A stretch of DNA of 64,000 nucleotides from Actinomycetota bacterium. GTDB lineage: Bacteria > Actinomycetota > Thermoleophilia > Solirubrobacterales > Solirubrobacteraceae. Under the pieces are notes generated by a model, which was not told where the DNA came from, searched no databases, and was given only the letters and a program-made list of their open reading frames with translations. Made by a program: the position numbers and the translations under genes. Of this stretch, positions 43,582 to 52,348 are shown one piece after another. Position 1 is the stretch's first letter, and every line of letters starts with the position of its first letter. The stretch covers positions 79,439 through 143,438 of the forward strand of contig JAFDWH010000017.1 of assembly GCA_018268595.1 (NCBI GenBank). The letters run 5' to 3'.

Positions 43582-45149
43582 TGACGACTGACAACGGCAA
43601 GAACGCGACTTTGCTGGAGCAGGCGCGCGGAGCGTCGCAAACCGGCGCGACGGTCGTCGTGGAGCACGTCGACAAGCGCTTCGGCGTGGTGCGGGCCCTG
43701 CAGGACGTATCGGTCACGATCAGAGCGGGGACGATCCACGCGCTCGTCGGCGAGAACGGCGCGGGCAAGTCGACGCTTGGCAAGGTCATGGCCGGCGTCC
43801 ATGCACCCGACAGCGGCCAGCTCATCGTCGACGGGCGGCCCCGGAGATACCGGTCGCCGCGCGATTCGCTCGCCGACGGGGTGACGATCGTCGCCCAGGA
43901 GGTGATCCTGGTCCCGCTGCGCTCGGTGGAGGAGAACGTCTTCCTCGGGCATCCGCCGGCGAGGCTCGGCCAGATCGACCGGCGCCGCCTGCGAGAGCAG
44001 TACGAGGAGCTCGTCGAGCGGGCGGGCTTCGCGCTGCCCCCGGACGCGCTGGTGGCCGAGCTGCGGCTCGCCGACCAGCAGAAGGTCGAGATCCTGCGTG
44101 GGCTGGCACGGGGCGCCCGGCTCATCGTGATGGACGAGCCGACCGCCGCGCTGACGCGCGATGAAGCCGAGCAGCTCTTCGGGATCACGCGAGCCCTCCG
44201 CGAGCGCGGCACCACGATCGTCTACGTCTCGCACTTCCTCAAAGAGGTGCTGGAGCTGGCGGACACGATCACGGTGCTGCGTGACGGCCGCGTGATCGAC
44301 ACCGCACCCGCCGGCGAGGAGACCGAGAGCGGCCTGGTCAGCAAGATGATCGGGCGCTCGCTGGACCGAGCCTTCCCGCCGCGCCGCCCGGTGCCCGCCG
44401 ACGCCCCCGAGGTGCTGCGCGTGAGGGGGGTCAGCGCCGGCGGTGCGATTCACGACGTCTCGTTCGAGGTGCGCGCCGGCGAGGTGCTCGGCTTCGCGGG
44501 CCTCGTCGGGAGCGGGCGCTCCGAGCTCGCACACGCGGTCATCGGCGCGATGCGGCGCACCGCCGGCACGATCGAGCTGGACGGGCAAGTCGTCACGCCT
44601 CGCTCTCCGGCGGACGCGAAGCGATTGGGCATCGCGCTCCTGCCGGAGTCGCGCAAGACCCAGGGTCTCGTGCTCGGACGCTCGATCACGGAGAACGTGA
44701 CGTTGCCGCACCTGGCCGACTTCTCGACGTGGGGTGCCATCAGCCCTCGCCGCGAGCGGCGTGCGGTCGAGGAGATCGCCGCCAGATTGGACGTGCGAAC
44801 GCGCAGTATCGGGGCCCCCGTCCGCGACCTCTCGGGCGGCAACCAGCAGAAGGTGCTGTTTGCCAAGTGGCTGCTGCGGCCGCCGCGCGTGCTCATCGCC
44901 GACGAGCCGACGCGCGGCGTGGACGTCGGTGCCAAGCGAGCAATCTACGACCTCATCGTCGCGCTAGCGGCAGAAGGGATGGCGATCGTGTTGATCTCAT
45001 CGGAGCTGGAAGAAGTGCTCTCGTTGTCCCACCGCGTCTGCGTCATGCGCGCCGGTCGTCTCGACGCCACGCTGAGCGGTGACGAGATCGACGAAGAGCG
45101 TGTCGTGGCGGCCGCGTTCGGGTCCGAGCCCGCGGGGGCGCAGGCATGA
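43581..45149 (+). CDS. Ribose-type ABC importer ATP-binding protein (two ABC domains), system 2
   Basis: 522 residues from ATG 43581, overlapping the dipeptidase stop (a GTG at 43578 is also in frame). The same layout as system 1: GENGAGKST, LADQQKVEILRGLA, MDEPTAAL, GLVGSGRSE, LSGGNQQKVLFAK, ADEPTRGVD. Much of the sequence is identical to system 1 at the protein level, so the two importers arose by duplication. 4-bp overlap with the permease. Confidence 0.93.
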   Translation: MTTDNGKNATLLEQARGASQTGATVVVEHVDKRFGVVRALQDVSVTIRAGTIHALVGENGAGKSTLGKVMAGVHAPDSGQLIVDGRPRRYRSPRDSLADGVTIVAQEVILVPLRSVEENVFLGHPPARLGQIDRRRLREQYEELVERAGFALPPDALVAELRLADQQKVEILRGLARGARLIVMDEPTAALTRDEAEQLFGITRALRERGTTIVYVSHFLKEVLELADTITVLRDGRVIDTAPAGEETESGLVSKMIGRSLDRAFPPRRPVPADAPEVLRVRGVSAGGAIHDVSFEVRAGEVLGFAGLVGSGRSELAHAVIGAMRRTAGTIELDGQVVTPRSPADAKRLGIALLPESRKTQGLVLGRSITENVTLPHLADFSTWGAISPRRERRAVEEIAARLDVRTRSIGAPVRDLSGGNQQKVLFAKWLLRPPRVLIADEPTRGVDVGAKRAIYDLIVALAAEGMAIVLISSELEEVLSLSHRVCVMRAGRLDATLSGDEIDEERVVAAAFGSEPAGAQA

Positions 45150-46138
45150 GCACCGTCGACGCAGCGGTGGACGTCGCGGCCGAGGCCACGCCCGCGCAGT
45201 CGCGGATGCGGCTGGCCGCGGTGCGCGACTACGGCATCGTGGTGAGCTTCGTCATCCTGTTCGTCGTCCTGTGCTTCGCCAGCGACGCGTTCCTGTCGAA
45301 GACGAACCTCCTGAACATCCTGTCGCAGTGGTCGCCGACGCTGATCATGGCCGCTGCAGCCACGATCGTCTTCGCGTCGGGTGGGTTCGATCTCTCGATC
45401 GGGTCCATCTTCGGACTTGCCGGCGTCGTGGTGGCGTTGCTGGTCGACGACGTCGGAATCCCGCTGGCGGTCGCCGCCGGCATCGGTGCGGGCGCCGCGT
45501 GCGGCCTGTTCAACGGGCTGCTGATGACCGTCGGACGGATCAATCCGTTCATCGCCACGCTGGCCACGATGATGATGATCCTCGGCGTGGCCTATCTCCT
45601 GAGCGACGGCAACCTGATCGCAGTGACGTCGACCGGGTTCAGCGACATCGGCAACGGCGAGCTCCTCGGCGTCACCTACACGGTCTGGATCGCCGCCGTC
45701 TTCATCATCGCGTGCAGCCTCCTGCTGTCACGCACGGTCTTCGGGCGCTTCGTTTACGCGGTGGGCGGCAATCCCGAAGCGGCGTGGCTCTCCGGGATCG
45801 GGGTCAACCGCGTGCGCATGGTCGCGTTCATCCTCAGCGGGGTCTCAGCGGCGCTCGCCGGGATCATCGTCGCATCGCGCATCTCGACGGGACAGGCGGA
45901 CGCCGGCGGCCTCAACCTCGCGCTCGACGCTCTCACGGGCGTCATCCTCGGAGGCGCCAGCCTGGCCGGTGGCGAAGGCACGATCTGGCGCACGGTCGTC
46001 GGCGTGCTGCTGCTCGCCCTGATCGGGAACGGCTTCAACCTCATCGGCGTCGACGCGACCTATCAGCGCATCGTGCAGGGCGGGATCATCCTCGCCGCGG
46101 TCGGCCTCGATGCCTGGGTGCGGACCAGCCCGCGCTAG
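45146..46138 (+). CDS. Ribose-type ABC importer permease, system 2
   Basis: 330 residues, RbsC class, with VFASGGFDLSIGSIFGLAG, VGRINPFIATLATMMMI and LTGVILGGASLAGGEG. Highly similar to the system 1 permease. Last gene of the operon; a strong hairpin follows 12 bp after the stop. Confidence 0.93.
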   Translation: MSTVDAAVDVAAEATPAQSRMRLAAVRDYGIVVSFVILFVVLCFASDAFLSKTNLLNILSQWSPTLIMAAAATIVFASGGFDLSIGSIFGLAGVVVALLVDDVGIPLAVAAGIGAGAACGLFNGLLMTVGRINPFIATLATMMMILGVAYLLSDGNLIAVTSTGFSDIGNGELLGVTYTVWIAAVFIIACSLLLSRTVFGRFVYAVGGNPEAAWLSGIGVNRVRMVAFILSGVSAALAGIIVASRISTGQADAGGLNLALDALTGVILGGASLAGGEGTIWRTVVGVLLLALIGNGFNLIGVDATYQRIVQGGIILAAVGLDAWVRTSPR

Positions 46139-46150
46139 CCAGGCCGTGCG

Positions 46151-46189
46151 GGATCGCCACCGGGGCACGACCTGCGCCGGTGGCGATCC
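46151..46189 (+). terminator. Terminator hairpin behind ABC system 2
   Basis: Perfect 13-bp arms GGATCGCCACCGG (46151-46163) and CCGGTGGCGATCC (46177-46189), 13-base loop, no T-run. It separates the transport operon from the LinD-like operon, whose operator begins 12 bp further. Confidence 0.72.
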
Positions 46190-46200
46190 GACCCGACGTC

Positions 46201-46231
46201 CAGTATACTGTGGATATAGGACAAAATACTT
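46201..46231. promoter_or_regulatory. Tandem operator upstream of LinD-like copy 2 operon
   Basis: Perfect palindrome CAGTATACTG (46201-46210) with a weaker site CAAAATACTT (46222-46231; 7 of 10 positions) exactly 21 bp further. It lies 26-56 bp before the start codon, in an AT-rich island inside high-GC DNA. Confidence 0.68.
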
Positions 46232-46256
46232 GTTGATCTCGTGGTGAGGAGTTCGC

Positions 46257-47780
46257 ATGAGCCTGCAGGTGGAATCGTCCAGTGCGGCGACCCAGGGCCT
46301 CGACAGAGCGCAACTGGGACACATCAGGCGCATCGAGGCGCTGTCGAAGCAGTTGCGCAACGACTGGTCTGGGATGGAGTCCCGTGTGACGGCGCAGGAC
46401 GACTTCGGCGCGTTTCGGTTCCAGCTGGCGTTTGGTGCATGGGCGCTCGCGCTTGCCCATCGTCATCGGCTCCCGAACGCTCCGGCTGTGTTCAAGCCGA
46501 CGTTCGAGCGGCTCATCGAGAAGATGCTCCTGCCCGAGGTCTGGCTGTATTGGCGCGACGTCAGTCGTGGCGGCGGGCCATTCAATGCTCACCTCGTCGA
46601 TCAATTGCAAGAGCAGTGGGATCCGGTTGCGCGCGACAACATCATGTACAGCGCATACCTGCAATCGATGGTCTCGATGTATCAGGTCCTGTTCGACGAT
46701 GACCGCTATGCCCGACCCAACTCGCTGACGCTGGACCATTTCTCCTTCTCCTGGGGTGGTGGGCCGCACACCTTCCACTACGACGAGCAGTCGATTACCG
46801 ATCGGATCTACTGGCAGATGGTCGAGAACGGCTATCTGGGCGTCGCGTGCGAGCCGAACTGCGTGTTCCAGGTATGCAACCAGCCGGCGATCATCGGCTT
46901 CCGAATGCACGACATCGCCACCGGAAGCTCGATTGCGGAGGAGGTCGTCGCGGGTTACGAGCGGGCGTGGAGCGACTACGGCCGTCTGGACGACAACGGG
47001 CATTACCGCATCCTCATCACGGAGGACACCAAGACCGTCGTGGACAACGCCCATAAGGCGCCGCATATGGATGCGTGGCTGGGCGCGATGATGAATGCGT
47101 GGAACCGCGACTTCGTGCGAGAGCATTACCGGCGCCAGGTCTCCGAGTTCCTGGTGCCCGGCGACGACGGCACGCTGTCCGTCAAGACCGATGAGCTCGA
47201 GTTCAACGGGCGACCGATCGAGGCTGACGGCGCCGACTTCGGCTGGGTCACTGCTTGGGCCTCCGAGATGGGTGACACGGAGACGCTGAACGGACTGCTC
47301 GCCCACGCCGACCGCTACATGAACCCCACGTGGAGCGACGGCGCGCTCTACTACCCGCGCAACGACACGCGCGAGGACGCCGACGGCAACCTCACGCTGC
47401 TCGGCCCGATCACCGGCAACATCCTGATCGGGTACGCGCGCCTCAACGTGCCGGACGGCCTGTGGGGCCTGTACAACGAGCCATGGGATCGCGACCATTT
47501 CAGCGAGCCGCTCGTGGTGGAGCTCGGTGATGCGGTGGATCTCACGCGTGCGGATTTCGACCGCGGCACCGGGCGCTTGACGATCCACGCGGCGCGGCGC
47601 GGAGGAGATGGGGAGGATGCCCACCTCGACGTCTCCAATGTCACGGAGTTCGAGCTCACGGTCGACGGACGCGAGCAGCCTGAGCTGGCGTGCCGGCGAG
47701 ATGACCTCATCCGCATCGACTGTCCGCACGGTGGGGGCCATGAGCTCGTCCTGACGGTGCCGAGCTGGTCGCCGCGATGA
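46257..47780 (+). CDS. Linalool dehydratase/isomerase (LinD)-like protein, copy 2
   Basis: 507 residues, ATG 46257 behind GAGGAG. LinD-type core: RDNIMYSAYLQSMVSMYQ, FDDDRY, then GVACEPNCVFQVCNQP with C198 and C207 nine apart (the LinD catalytic pair spacing) plus an extra C202. The LinD active-site His is Tyr134 here, as in copy 1. No signal peptide. The last 80 residues form a beta-rich extension. The two copies are diverged from each other, so they are not a recent duplication, yet each sits in an island half with hyuAB and a ribose-type importer. A role as hydratase, dehydratase or isomerase on a small alkenol-like or other pathway intermediate is inferred. Confidence 0.75.
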   Translation: MSLQVESSSAATQGLDRAQLGHIRRIEALSKQLRNDWSGMESRVTAQDDFGAFRFQLAFGAWALALAHRHRLPNAPAVFKPTFERLIEKMLLPEVWLYWRDVSRGGGPFNAHLVDQLQEQWDPVARDNIMYSAYLQSMVSMYQVLFDDDRYARPNSLTLDHFSFSWGGGPHTFHYDEQSITDRIYWQMVENGYLGVACEPNCVFQVCNQPAIIGFRMHDIATGSSIAEEVVAGYERAWSDYGRLDDNGHYRILITEDTKTVVDNAHKAPHMDAWLGAMMNAWNRDFVREHYRRQVSEFLVPGDDGTLSVKTDELEFNGRPIEADGADFGWVTAWASEMGDTETLNGLLAHADRYMNPTWSDGALYYPRNDTREDADGNLTLLGPITGNILIGYARLNVPDGLWGLYNEPWDRDHFSEPLVVELGDAVDLTRADFDRGTGRLTIHAARRGGDGEDAHLDVSNVTEFELTVDGREQPELACRRDDLIRIDCPHGGGHELVLTVPSWSPR

Positions 47781-48301
47781 CGGGCGTCCCGCGTCAGCCG
47801 CGGTTCGACCTGGTCGACCACGACGGGCGGCGGGTCAGCGAGGGGGACTATCGCGGCAGCCACGTGATCCTGTTCTTCGGCTTCACGAACTGCGCGATGG
47901 TCTGCCCGCGGGCCCTGGCCCGGCTGACGGACGTCCTCGATCGACTCGGACCGGCGGCTGACCGGATCAGGCCGCTGTACGTGACAGTGGACCCGGAGCG
48001 CGACACGCCGGCGGTGATGAAGGAGTACCTCGCCCGGACGGCTCCCCGCTTCACCGGCCTCACCGGGACGCCTGAGCAGATCGCAGCGGTGAGGTCCGCG
48101 TTCCGCGTCTTCGCGAGACGCGTCGAAGACCCGGACGCGCCGGACGGTTACACGATGCCCCACACTGCGATCACCTATGTCCTCGGTCCGGATGGCCGGT
48201 TCCTGACGCACGTCGGCGACGCGGTGCCGGCCGCGGAGGTGGCGCAGCGCATCCGCGAGCTGCTGGAGGCCTCACCGACGGGTGCGCCGGCCGGGCAGTG
48301 A
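47777..48301 (+). CDS. SCO1/SenC-family protein without membrane anchor
   Basis: 174 residues, overlapping the LinD-like gene by 4 bp. SCO1 signatures: VILFFGFTNCAMVCPRAL with the copper-binding C39-x3-C43 and H130 in MPHTAITYVLGPDG. SCO proteins are normally membrane-anchored copper chaperones or thiol reductases for cytochrome oxidase. Here there is no signal or anchor, and the gene is locked into a catabolic operon. It may deliver metal to, or protect the cysteine pair of, the LinD-like enzyme; that is speculation from the overlap. Confidence 0.85.
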   Translation: MTGVPRQPRFDLVDHDGRRVSEGDYRGSHVILFFGFTNCAMVCPRALARLTDVLDRLGPAADRIRPLYVTVDPERDTPAVMKEYLARTAPRFTGLTGTPEQIAAVRSAFRVFARRVEDPDAPDGYTMPHTAITYVLGPDGRFLTHVGDAVPAAEVAQRIRELLEASPTGAPAGQ

Positions 48302-48302
48302 C

Positions 48303-48458
48303 GTGAGCGTGCCGTTCGGGCACATCGGCGGGGTGCCGGTGGAGGAGCTGATGTTCGGCGCACCGGTGGGGGTCATGGCGCTCGGCTACGTCGTCGGGCT
48401 GCTCCGAGCGCGCAGTCGTCGCCTGTGGCGGGCCGTGCGGCGCCGCAAGGCATCCTGA
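48303..48458 (+). CDS. 51-residue single-helix membrane protein
   Basis: Starts at GTG 48303, one base past the SCO1-like stop, and ends at TGA 48456-48458. The residues VSVPFGHIGGVPVEELMFGA are followed by a hydrophobic helix (PVGVMALGYVVGLL) and a strongly basic tail (RARSRRLWRAVRRRKAS), so the C-terminus should face the cytosol. Helix plus positive-inside tail and tight spacing make it a likely gene. It could be the membrane tether that the SCO1-like protein lacks. No family recognised. Confidence 0.5.
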   Translation: MSVPFGHIGGVPVEELMFGAPVGVMALGYVVGLLRARSRRLWRAVRRRKAS

Positions 48459-48556
48459 CCTCGAGCGCGAGATCGAGCACGTGTCGTACCGAGAATTTGC
48501 AATCAAGGGTGTCGGAGCGCGCACGCCGTCTCCATCGCCGAGCACAGGAGGAGTAG

Positions 48557-50608
48557 ATGGCGACGCGGATCGGTGTTGACATCGGCGGGACCTTCACGGA
48601 TCTCGTCTTCTACGACGAACACGACGGTGCGATGCGCGTCGCGAAGCGTCCGACCACGCCGAAGGCGCCGGACGTCGGCGTGGTGGAGATCATCGCCGAG
48701 GCGCTCGCCGACGACGCCGTGGCGCGAGCCGCGTACTTCCTGCACGGCACGACGGTCGGACTCAACGCGCTCCTGGAGCGCAAGGGCGCCTGTGTCGGGC
48801 TGATGACGACCAAGGGCTTTCGCGACGTGCTCGAACTGCGGCGCGGCACCCGCGGGGAGGCGATGTACGACCTCCACCACCAGCCGAGACCGCCTCTGGT
48901 GCCGCGTCGGCTGCGCATGGAGATCGACGAGCGGATCCTCGCGGACGGCACGATCGAGCAACCGCTTGACGCGGACGACGTCGCACGCACGCTCGAGCGC
49001 CTCCGCGCCGAGGGCGCGGAGGCGATCGCGATCAGCTTCCTCAACGCGTATGCCCATCCGGCGCACGAAGTCGAGGCCGAGCAGGCGCTGCGGCGCCTGG
49101 GGTTCGAGGGGCCCATCACGCTGTCGCATCGCGTCTCGCGCGAGATGCGCGAGTTCGAGCGAACGGCGACGACCGTCGTCGACGCGTATGTGCGGCCCGC
49201 CGTCTCGGGCTACCTCCGGCGGCTCGACGACCGGATGCGCGACGACGGGTTCGGCGGCGAGAGCCTCATCACGCGATCCGGCGGCGGATCGATGTCGTTC
49301 GCCGAGGCAGAGGCACGACCGTTCGAGACGGTGATGTCGGGGCCCGTCGCCGGAGCGGTGGCTGCCGGCGACCTGGCTCGCGAGCTCGGGTTCGCGCGCG
49401 CGATCACCGCGGACGTCGGCGGGACGAGCTTCGACACGTGCCTGCTCGTCGACGGGCGCCCGCGGGTGAGATACGAGGGCGCAGTCGGCGACCTGCCGCT
49501 GCAGACGGCCTGGGTGGACGTCCGGTCGATCGGCTCTGGAGGCGGCTCGATCGCCCATGTCGACGACAGCGCGCTGCTGCGCGTCGGGCCCGCGAGCTCG
49601 GGGGCTGTGCCGGGGCCCGTCTGCTACGGGCGCGGCGGGACGCGCCCGACGACCACCGATGCGGCGGCAGTGCTCGGCATGTTGGGGTTCGGGGAGCTTG
49701 CGGGGGGCCTGCGCCTCGACATCCCGGCGGCGCGGCGCGCGATCGACAAGCTCGCCGCCGGCTTGGGCCTGTCGGGCGATGAGGTCGCGAGCGGGGTGAT
49801 CACCATCGCGGGAGCGGCGATGGCCGGTGCCGTGCGGTCGGTCACGATCGAGCAGGGCGAAGATCAGCGCGAGGCGGCGCTGATCTCGTTCGGCGGCGCC
49901 GGTCCGATGCTTGCGACGATCATCGCGAGCGAGCTCGACATGACGTCGATCGTCATCCCCCGGCATGCGGGGAACTTCTCGGCCTGGGGCCTGCTGGGGC
50001 AGGACGTCACGCGCACCGCCTCCGCGTCGTTGATCCACCCGCTGGACGCGGCCGGCGTCGCGGCCGCGCACGCGACGCTCGGCGGGCTGCGCCGCGAGCT
50101 CGACGAGCGGGTCGCGGCCAGCGGCGGCAGCGGCGATCGAGACGGCACGTCCTTCGACGTGGCGCTCGAGCTGCGCTACCTCCGACAGCTTCACAGCTTG
50201 ACCGTGCCGTGGCCCCAGCCGTCGCCCGACAGCGCCGCGGCGTCCTTGGCCGAGGCGTTCGCGGCGCAGTACGAGACGACCTTCGGGCATGCGCTCGAGG
50301 CGCCGGTGGAGATCGTGGCGGTCCGCGCGACGCTGCGCGAGGCCCTGCCCGAGGTCGACTGGGGGACGCCGGTGCGGGACGTCAGAGCGGCACCGGACCG
50401 GACATGCGACGCCTACTCGTTCTCGCGCGGCGAGCGCGTCGAGTTCGTCGTGCGGGACCGCGCGGCGCTGGACGAGCAGCCGACCGCCGGCCCGCTGATC
50501 GTGCTGGAGCCGACGACCACGACGTACGTCGACGCCGGCTGGACGGTTCGCGTCGGACCGCGCGGAGCGCTGCTGATCGCGACTGAGGAGGATCACGATG
50601 ACCGCTGA
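48557..50608 (+). CDS. hyuA: Hydantoinase/oxoprolinase subunit A, copy 2
   Basis: 683 residues, ATG 48557 behind AGGAGGAG. Same motifs as copy 1 (RIGVDIGGTFTDLVFYD, TADVGGTSFDTCLLVDG, GPVCYGRGG) and similar throughout. The ATP-dependent partner of HyuB2, overlapping it by 11 bp. Part of the operator-controlled operon that starts with the LinD-like copy 2. Confidence 0.92.
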   Translation: MATRIGVDIGGTFTDLVFYDEHDGAMRVAKRPTTPKAPDVGVVEIIAEALADDAVARAAYFLHGTTVGLNALLERKGACVGLMTTKGFRDVLELRRGTRGEAMYDLHHQPRPPLVPRRLRMEIDERILADGTIEQPLDADDVARTLERLRAEGAEAIAISFLNAYAHPAHEVEAEQALRRLGFEGPITLSHRVSREMREFERTATTVVDAYVRPAVSGYLRRLDDRMRDDGFGGESLITRSGGGSMSFAEAEARPFETVMSGPVAGAVAAGDLARELGFARAITADVGGTSFDTCLLVDGRPRVRYEGAVGDLPLQTAWVDVRSIGSGGGSIAHVDDSALLRVGPASSGAVPGPVCYGRGGTRPTTTDAAAVLGMLGFGELAGGLRLDIPAARRAIDKLAAGLGLSGDEVASGVITIAGAAMAGAVRSVTIEQGEDQREAALISFGGAGPMLATIIASELDMTSIVIPRHAGNFSAWGLLGQDVTRTASASLIHPLDAAGVAAAHATLGGLRRELDERVAASGGSGDRDGTSFDVALELRYLRQLHSLTVPWPQPSPDSAAASLAEAFAAQYETTFGHALEAPVEIVAVRATLREALPEVDWGTPVRDVRAAPDRTCDAYSFSRGERVEFVVRDRAALDEQPTAGPLIVLEPTTTTYVDAGWTVRVGPRGALLIATEEDHDDR

Positions 50609-52319
50609 GCAGACGGTGGCCGTTCGGCTGGCAAGCGACCGCGACGGCGGGGCCGATCCGGTGACGACCGAGGTGATTCGCTACGGCCTCGAGGCTGCGG
50701 CCGAGCAGATGCGCGTCAGCCTCTGCCGCAGCGCGTTCTCGCCGGCGATCTACGACGGCCTCGACTTCGGCGCCGCGCTGTACGACCGCGAGGTCCGGCT
50801 GCTTTCTCAGGCGAAGGCGATGCCGGGCTTTCTGGGCACGCTCGGCTTCTGCATCGAGGCGATGGTGGGGCGGGTCGGTGGTCCGGAGGCGTTGCGTGAG
50901 GGTGATGTCGTCTTCTCGACGTATGGCTATGACATCGGTTCGCATCAGCAGGACGCGGTCGTGGTCGTGCCGGGGTTCTTCGAGGGGGAGCTGGTCGGCT
51001 ATGCGGTGATCAAGGCGCACCATCTCGACATCGGCGCCAAGGCTCCGTACTGCACGGATACGACCGACATCTTTCAGGAGGGCACGATCTTTCCTGGGGT
51101 GCGGATCTACTCGGCGGGGGTGCGCAACGAGGATCTGTACCGGACGATCCTGGCCAACTCGCGGGCGCCGGAGGTGCTCGCGGGCGACCTGAACGCGCAG
51201 ATCGGCAGCGCGCGCGTCGGGCTGCGCGAGCTCAACCGCCTGCTCGAGCGCTTCGGCCGCACGCGCTTCGAGGCGGCGGTGGAGCGGATCCTCGACCACG
51301 GCGAGCGCGTCGTGCGCAACTTCCTCGCCGGCGTGCCGGACGGTCGCTACAGCGCGAGCGGCGCGTTGGACGACAACGCGGTCGACCCCGGGGTCCCCGT
51401 CCCGCTCGAAGTCGTCGTCGACGTCCGAGGCGACGAGATCTCGATCGACCTGAGCGAGAGCGCCGACCAGCAGCGCGGACCGGTCAACTCGCCCGCCGCG
51501 GTCAGCGTCGGGATGGTCTGCGTCGCGGTCGCCACGCTGGCCGGGGTCGAGGGCGGAGTGAACGGGGGGTACTTCCGGCCCATCGACGTCAAGACGCGAC
51601 CCGGATCGATCTTCGAGCCGATCGCACCCGCGCCGATCTTCCTCTACGGCTGGGCGGGGACGTATGCCATCGGCCTCGTGCACCGGGCGCTCGCCGATAC
51701 GCTGCCCGACATCGTCCCGGCGGACAACGGCTTCCACGGCGGCATGATGATGTGGGGCAGCGACGAGCGCGACGGGCTCTGGCTGGTGGCAGCCATGCAC
51801 GCGGTCGGGATGGGTGCGAGCGCACGCGGGGACATGACCACGCCGCTCCTCTCCATAGCCCTCTCCGGCCTGACGACGATTCCGGCCGAGATCCAGGAGC
51901 TGACCGGCCACGTGGTGGTGGAGCGGTTCGAGCTCATCCCCGACACGGGCGGCGCGGGACGTCTCCGTGGCGGACTGGGCGTTCGCGGGCGGTATCGCGC
52001 CCGCGACCCCCAGGTGCTCATGGTCCTGCTCGAGCGCACGCAGTCACCGCCGTGGGGCCTGCGCGGTGGAGGCGACGGCCGCCCGAACAGCGCGAGCGTG
52101 CTCTTGCCCGACGGGACCGTGCAGGACGTGTTCAAGGTTCCCGGGATGCAGCTTCCGGCCGGAGCCGTCGCCGAGTACCGCAGCGGGGGCGGCGGTGGGT
52201 TCGGCCCGCCGAGCGAGCGCGATCCGGAAGCCGTCCTTCACGATGTCCGCGAGGGGTACGTCACCGAGGAGGCTGCGCGCCGCGACTACCCCCATGCCTT
52301 CGCGCAGAGCGAGGAATAG
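50598..52319 (+). CDS. hyuB: Hydantoinase/oxoprolinase subunit B, copy 2
   Basis: 573 residues, ATG 50598 inside the 3' end of hyuA2 (11-bp overlap). VVFSTYGYDIGSHQQDAVVV, KAHHLDIGAK and the Gly-rich GGGGGFGPPSERDPE end as in copy 1. The first 25 codons differ from copy 1, then the sequences converge. The tract 50874-51173 is almost identical in DNA to copy 1, while later parts differ more. Confidence 0.92.
   Translation: MTAEQTVAVRLASDRDGGADPVTTEVIRYGLEAAAEQMRVSLCRSAFSPAIYDGLDFGAALYDREVRLLSQAKAMPGFLGTLGFCIEAMVGRVGGPEALREGDVVFSTYGYDIGSHQQDAVVVVPGFFEGELVGYAVIKAHHLDIGAKAPYCTDTTDIFQEGTIFPGVRIYSAGVRNEDLYRTILANSRAPEVLAGDLNAQIGSARVGLRELNRLLERFGRTRFEAAVERILDHGERVVRNFLAGVPDGRYSASGALDDNAVDPGVPVPLEVVVDVRGDEISIDLSESADQQRGPVNSPAAVSVGMVCVAVATLAGVEGGVNGGYFRPIDVKTRPGSIFEPIAPAPIFLYGWAGTYAIGLVHRALADTLPDIVPADNGFHGGMMMWGSDERDGLWLVAAMHAVGMGASARGDMTTPLLSIALSGLTTIPAEIQELTGHVVVERFELIPDTGGAGRLRGGLGVRGRYRARDPQVLMVLLERTQSPPWGLRGGGDGRPNSASVLLPDGTVQDVFKVPGMQLPAGAVAEYRSGGGGGFGPPSERDPEAVLHDVREGYVTEEAARRDYPHAFAQSEE
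50874..51173 (+). repeat. Near-identical tract shared with hyuB copy 1
   Basis: Partner of 30421-30720. See that entry for the by-eye comparison. Confidence 0.6.
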
Positions 52320-52348
52320 GTGCTCCGACAACATGGACAGGAGGCGGC

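Noticed and set aside
36864..46209. Reading the CAGTATACTG motif only as sigma-70 -10 boxes
   Set aside because: The core resembles TATACT, but paired palindromes at exactly 21 bp in four promoters, including sites of opposite orientation in one divergent region, are better explained as operators. Overlap with -10 boxes remains possible.
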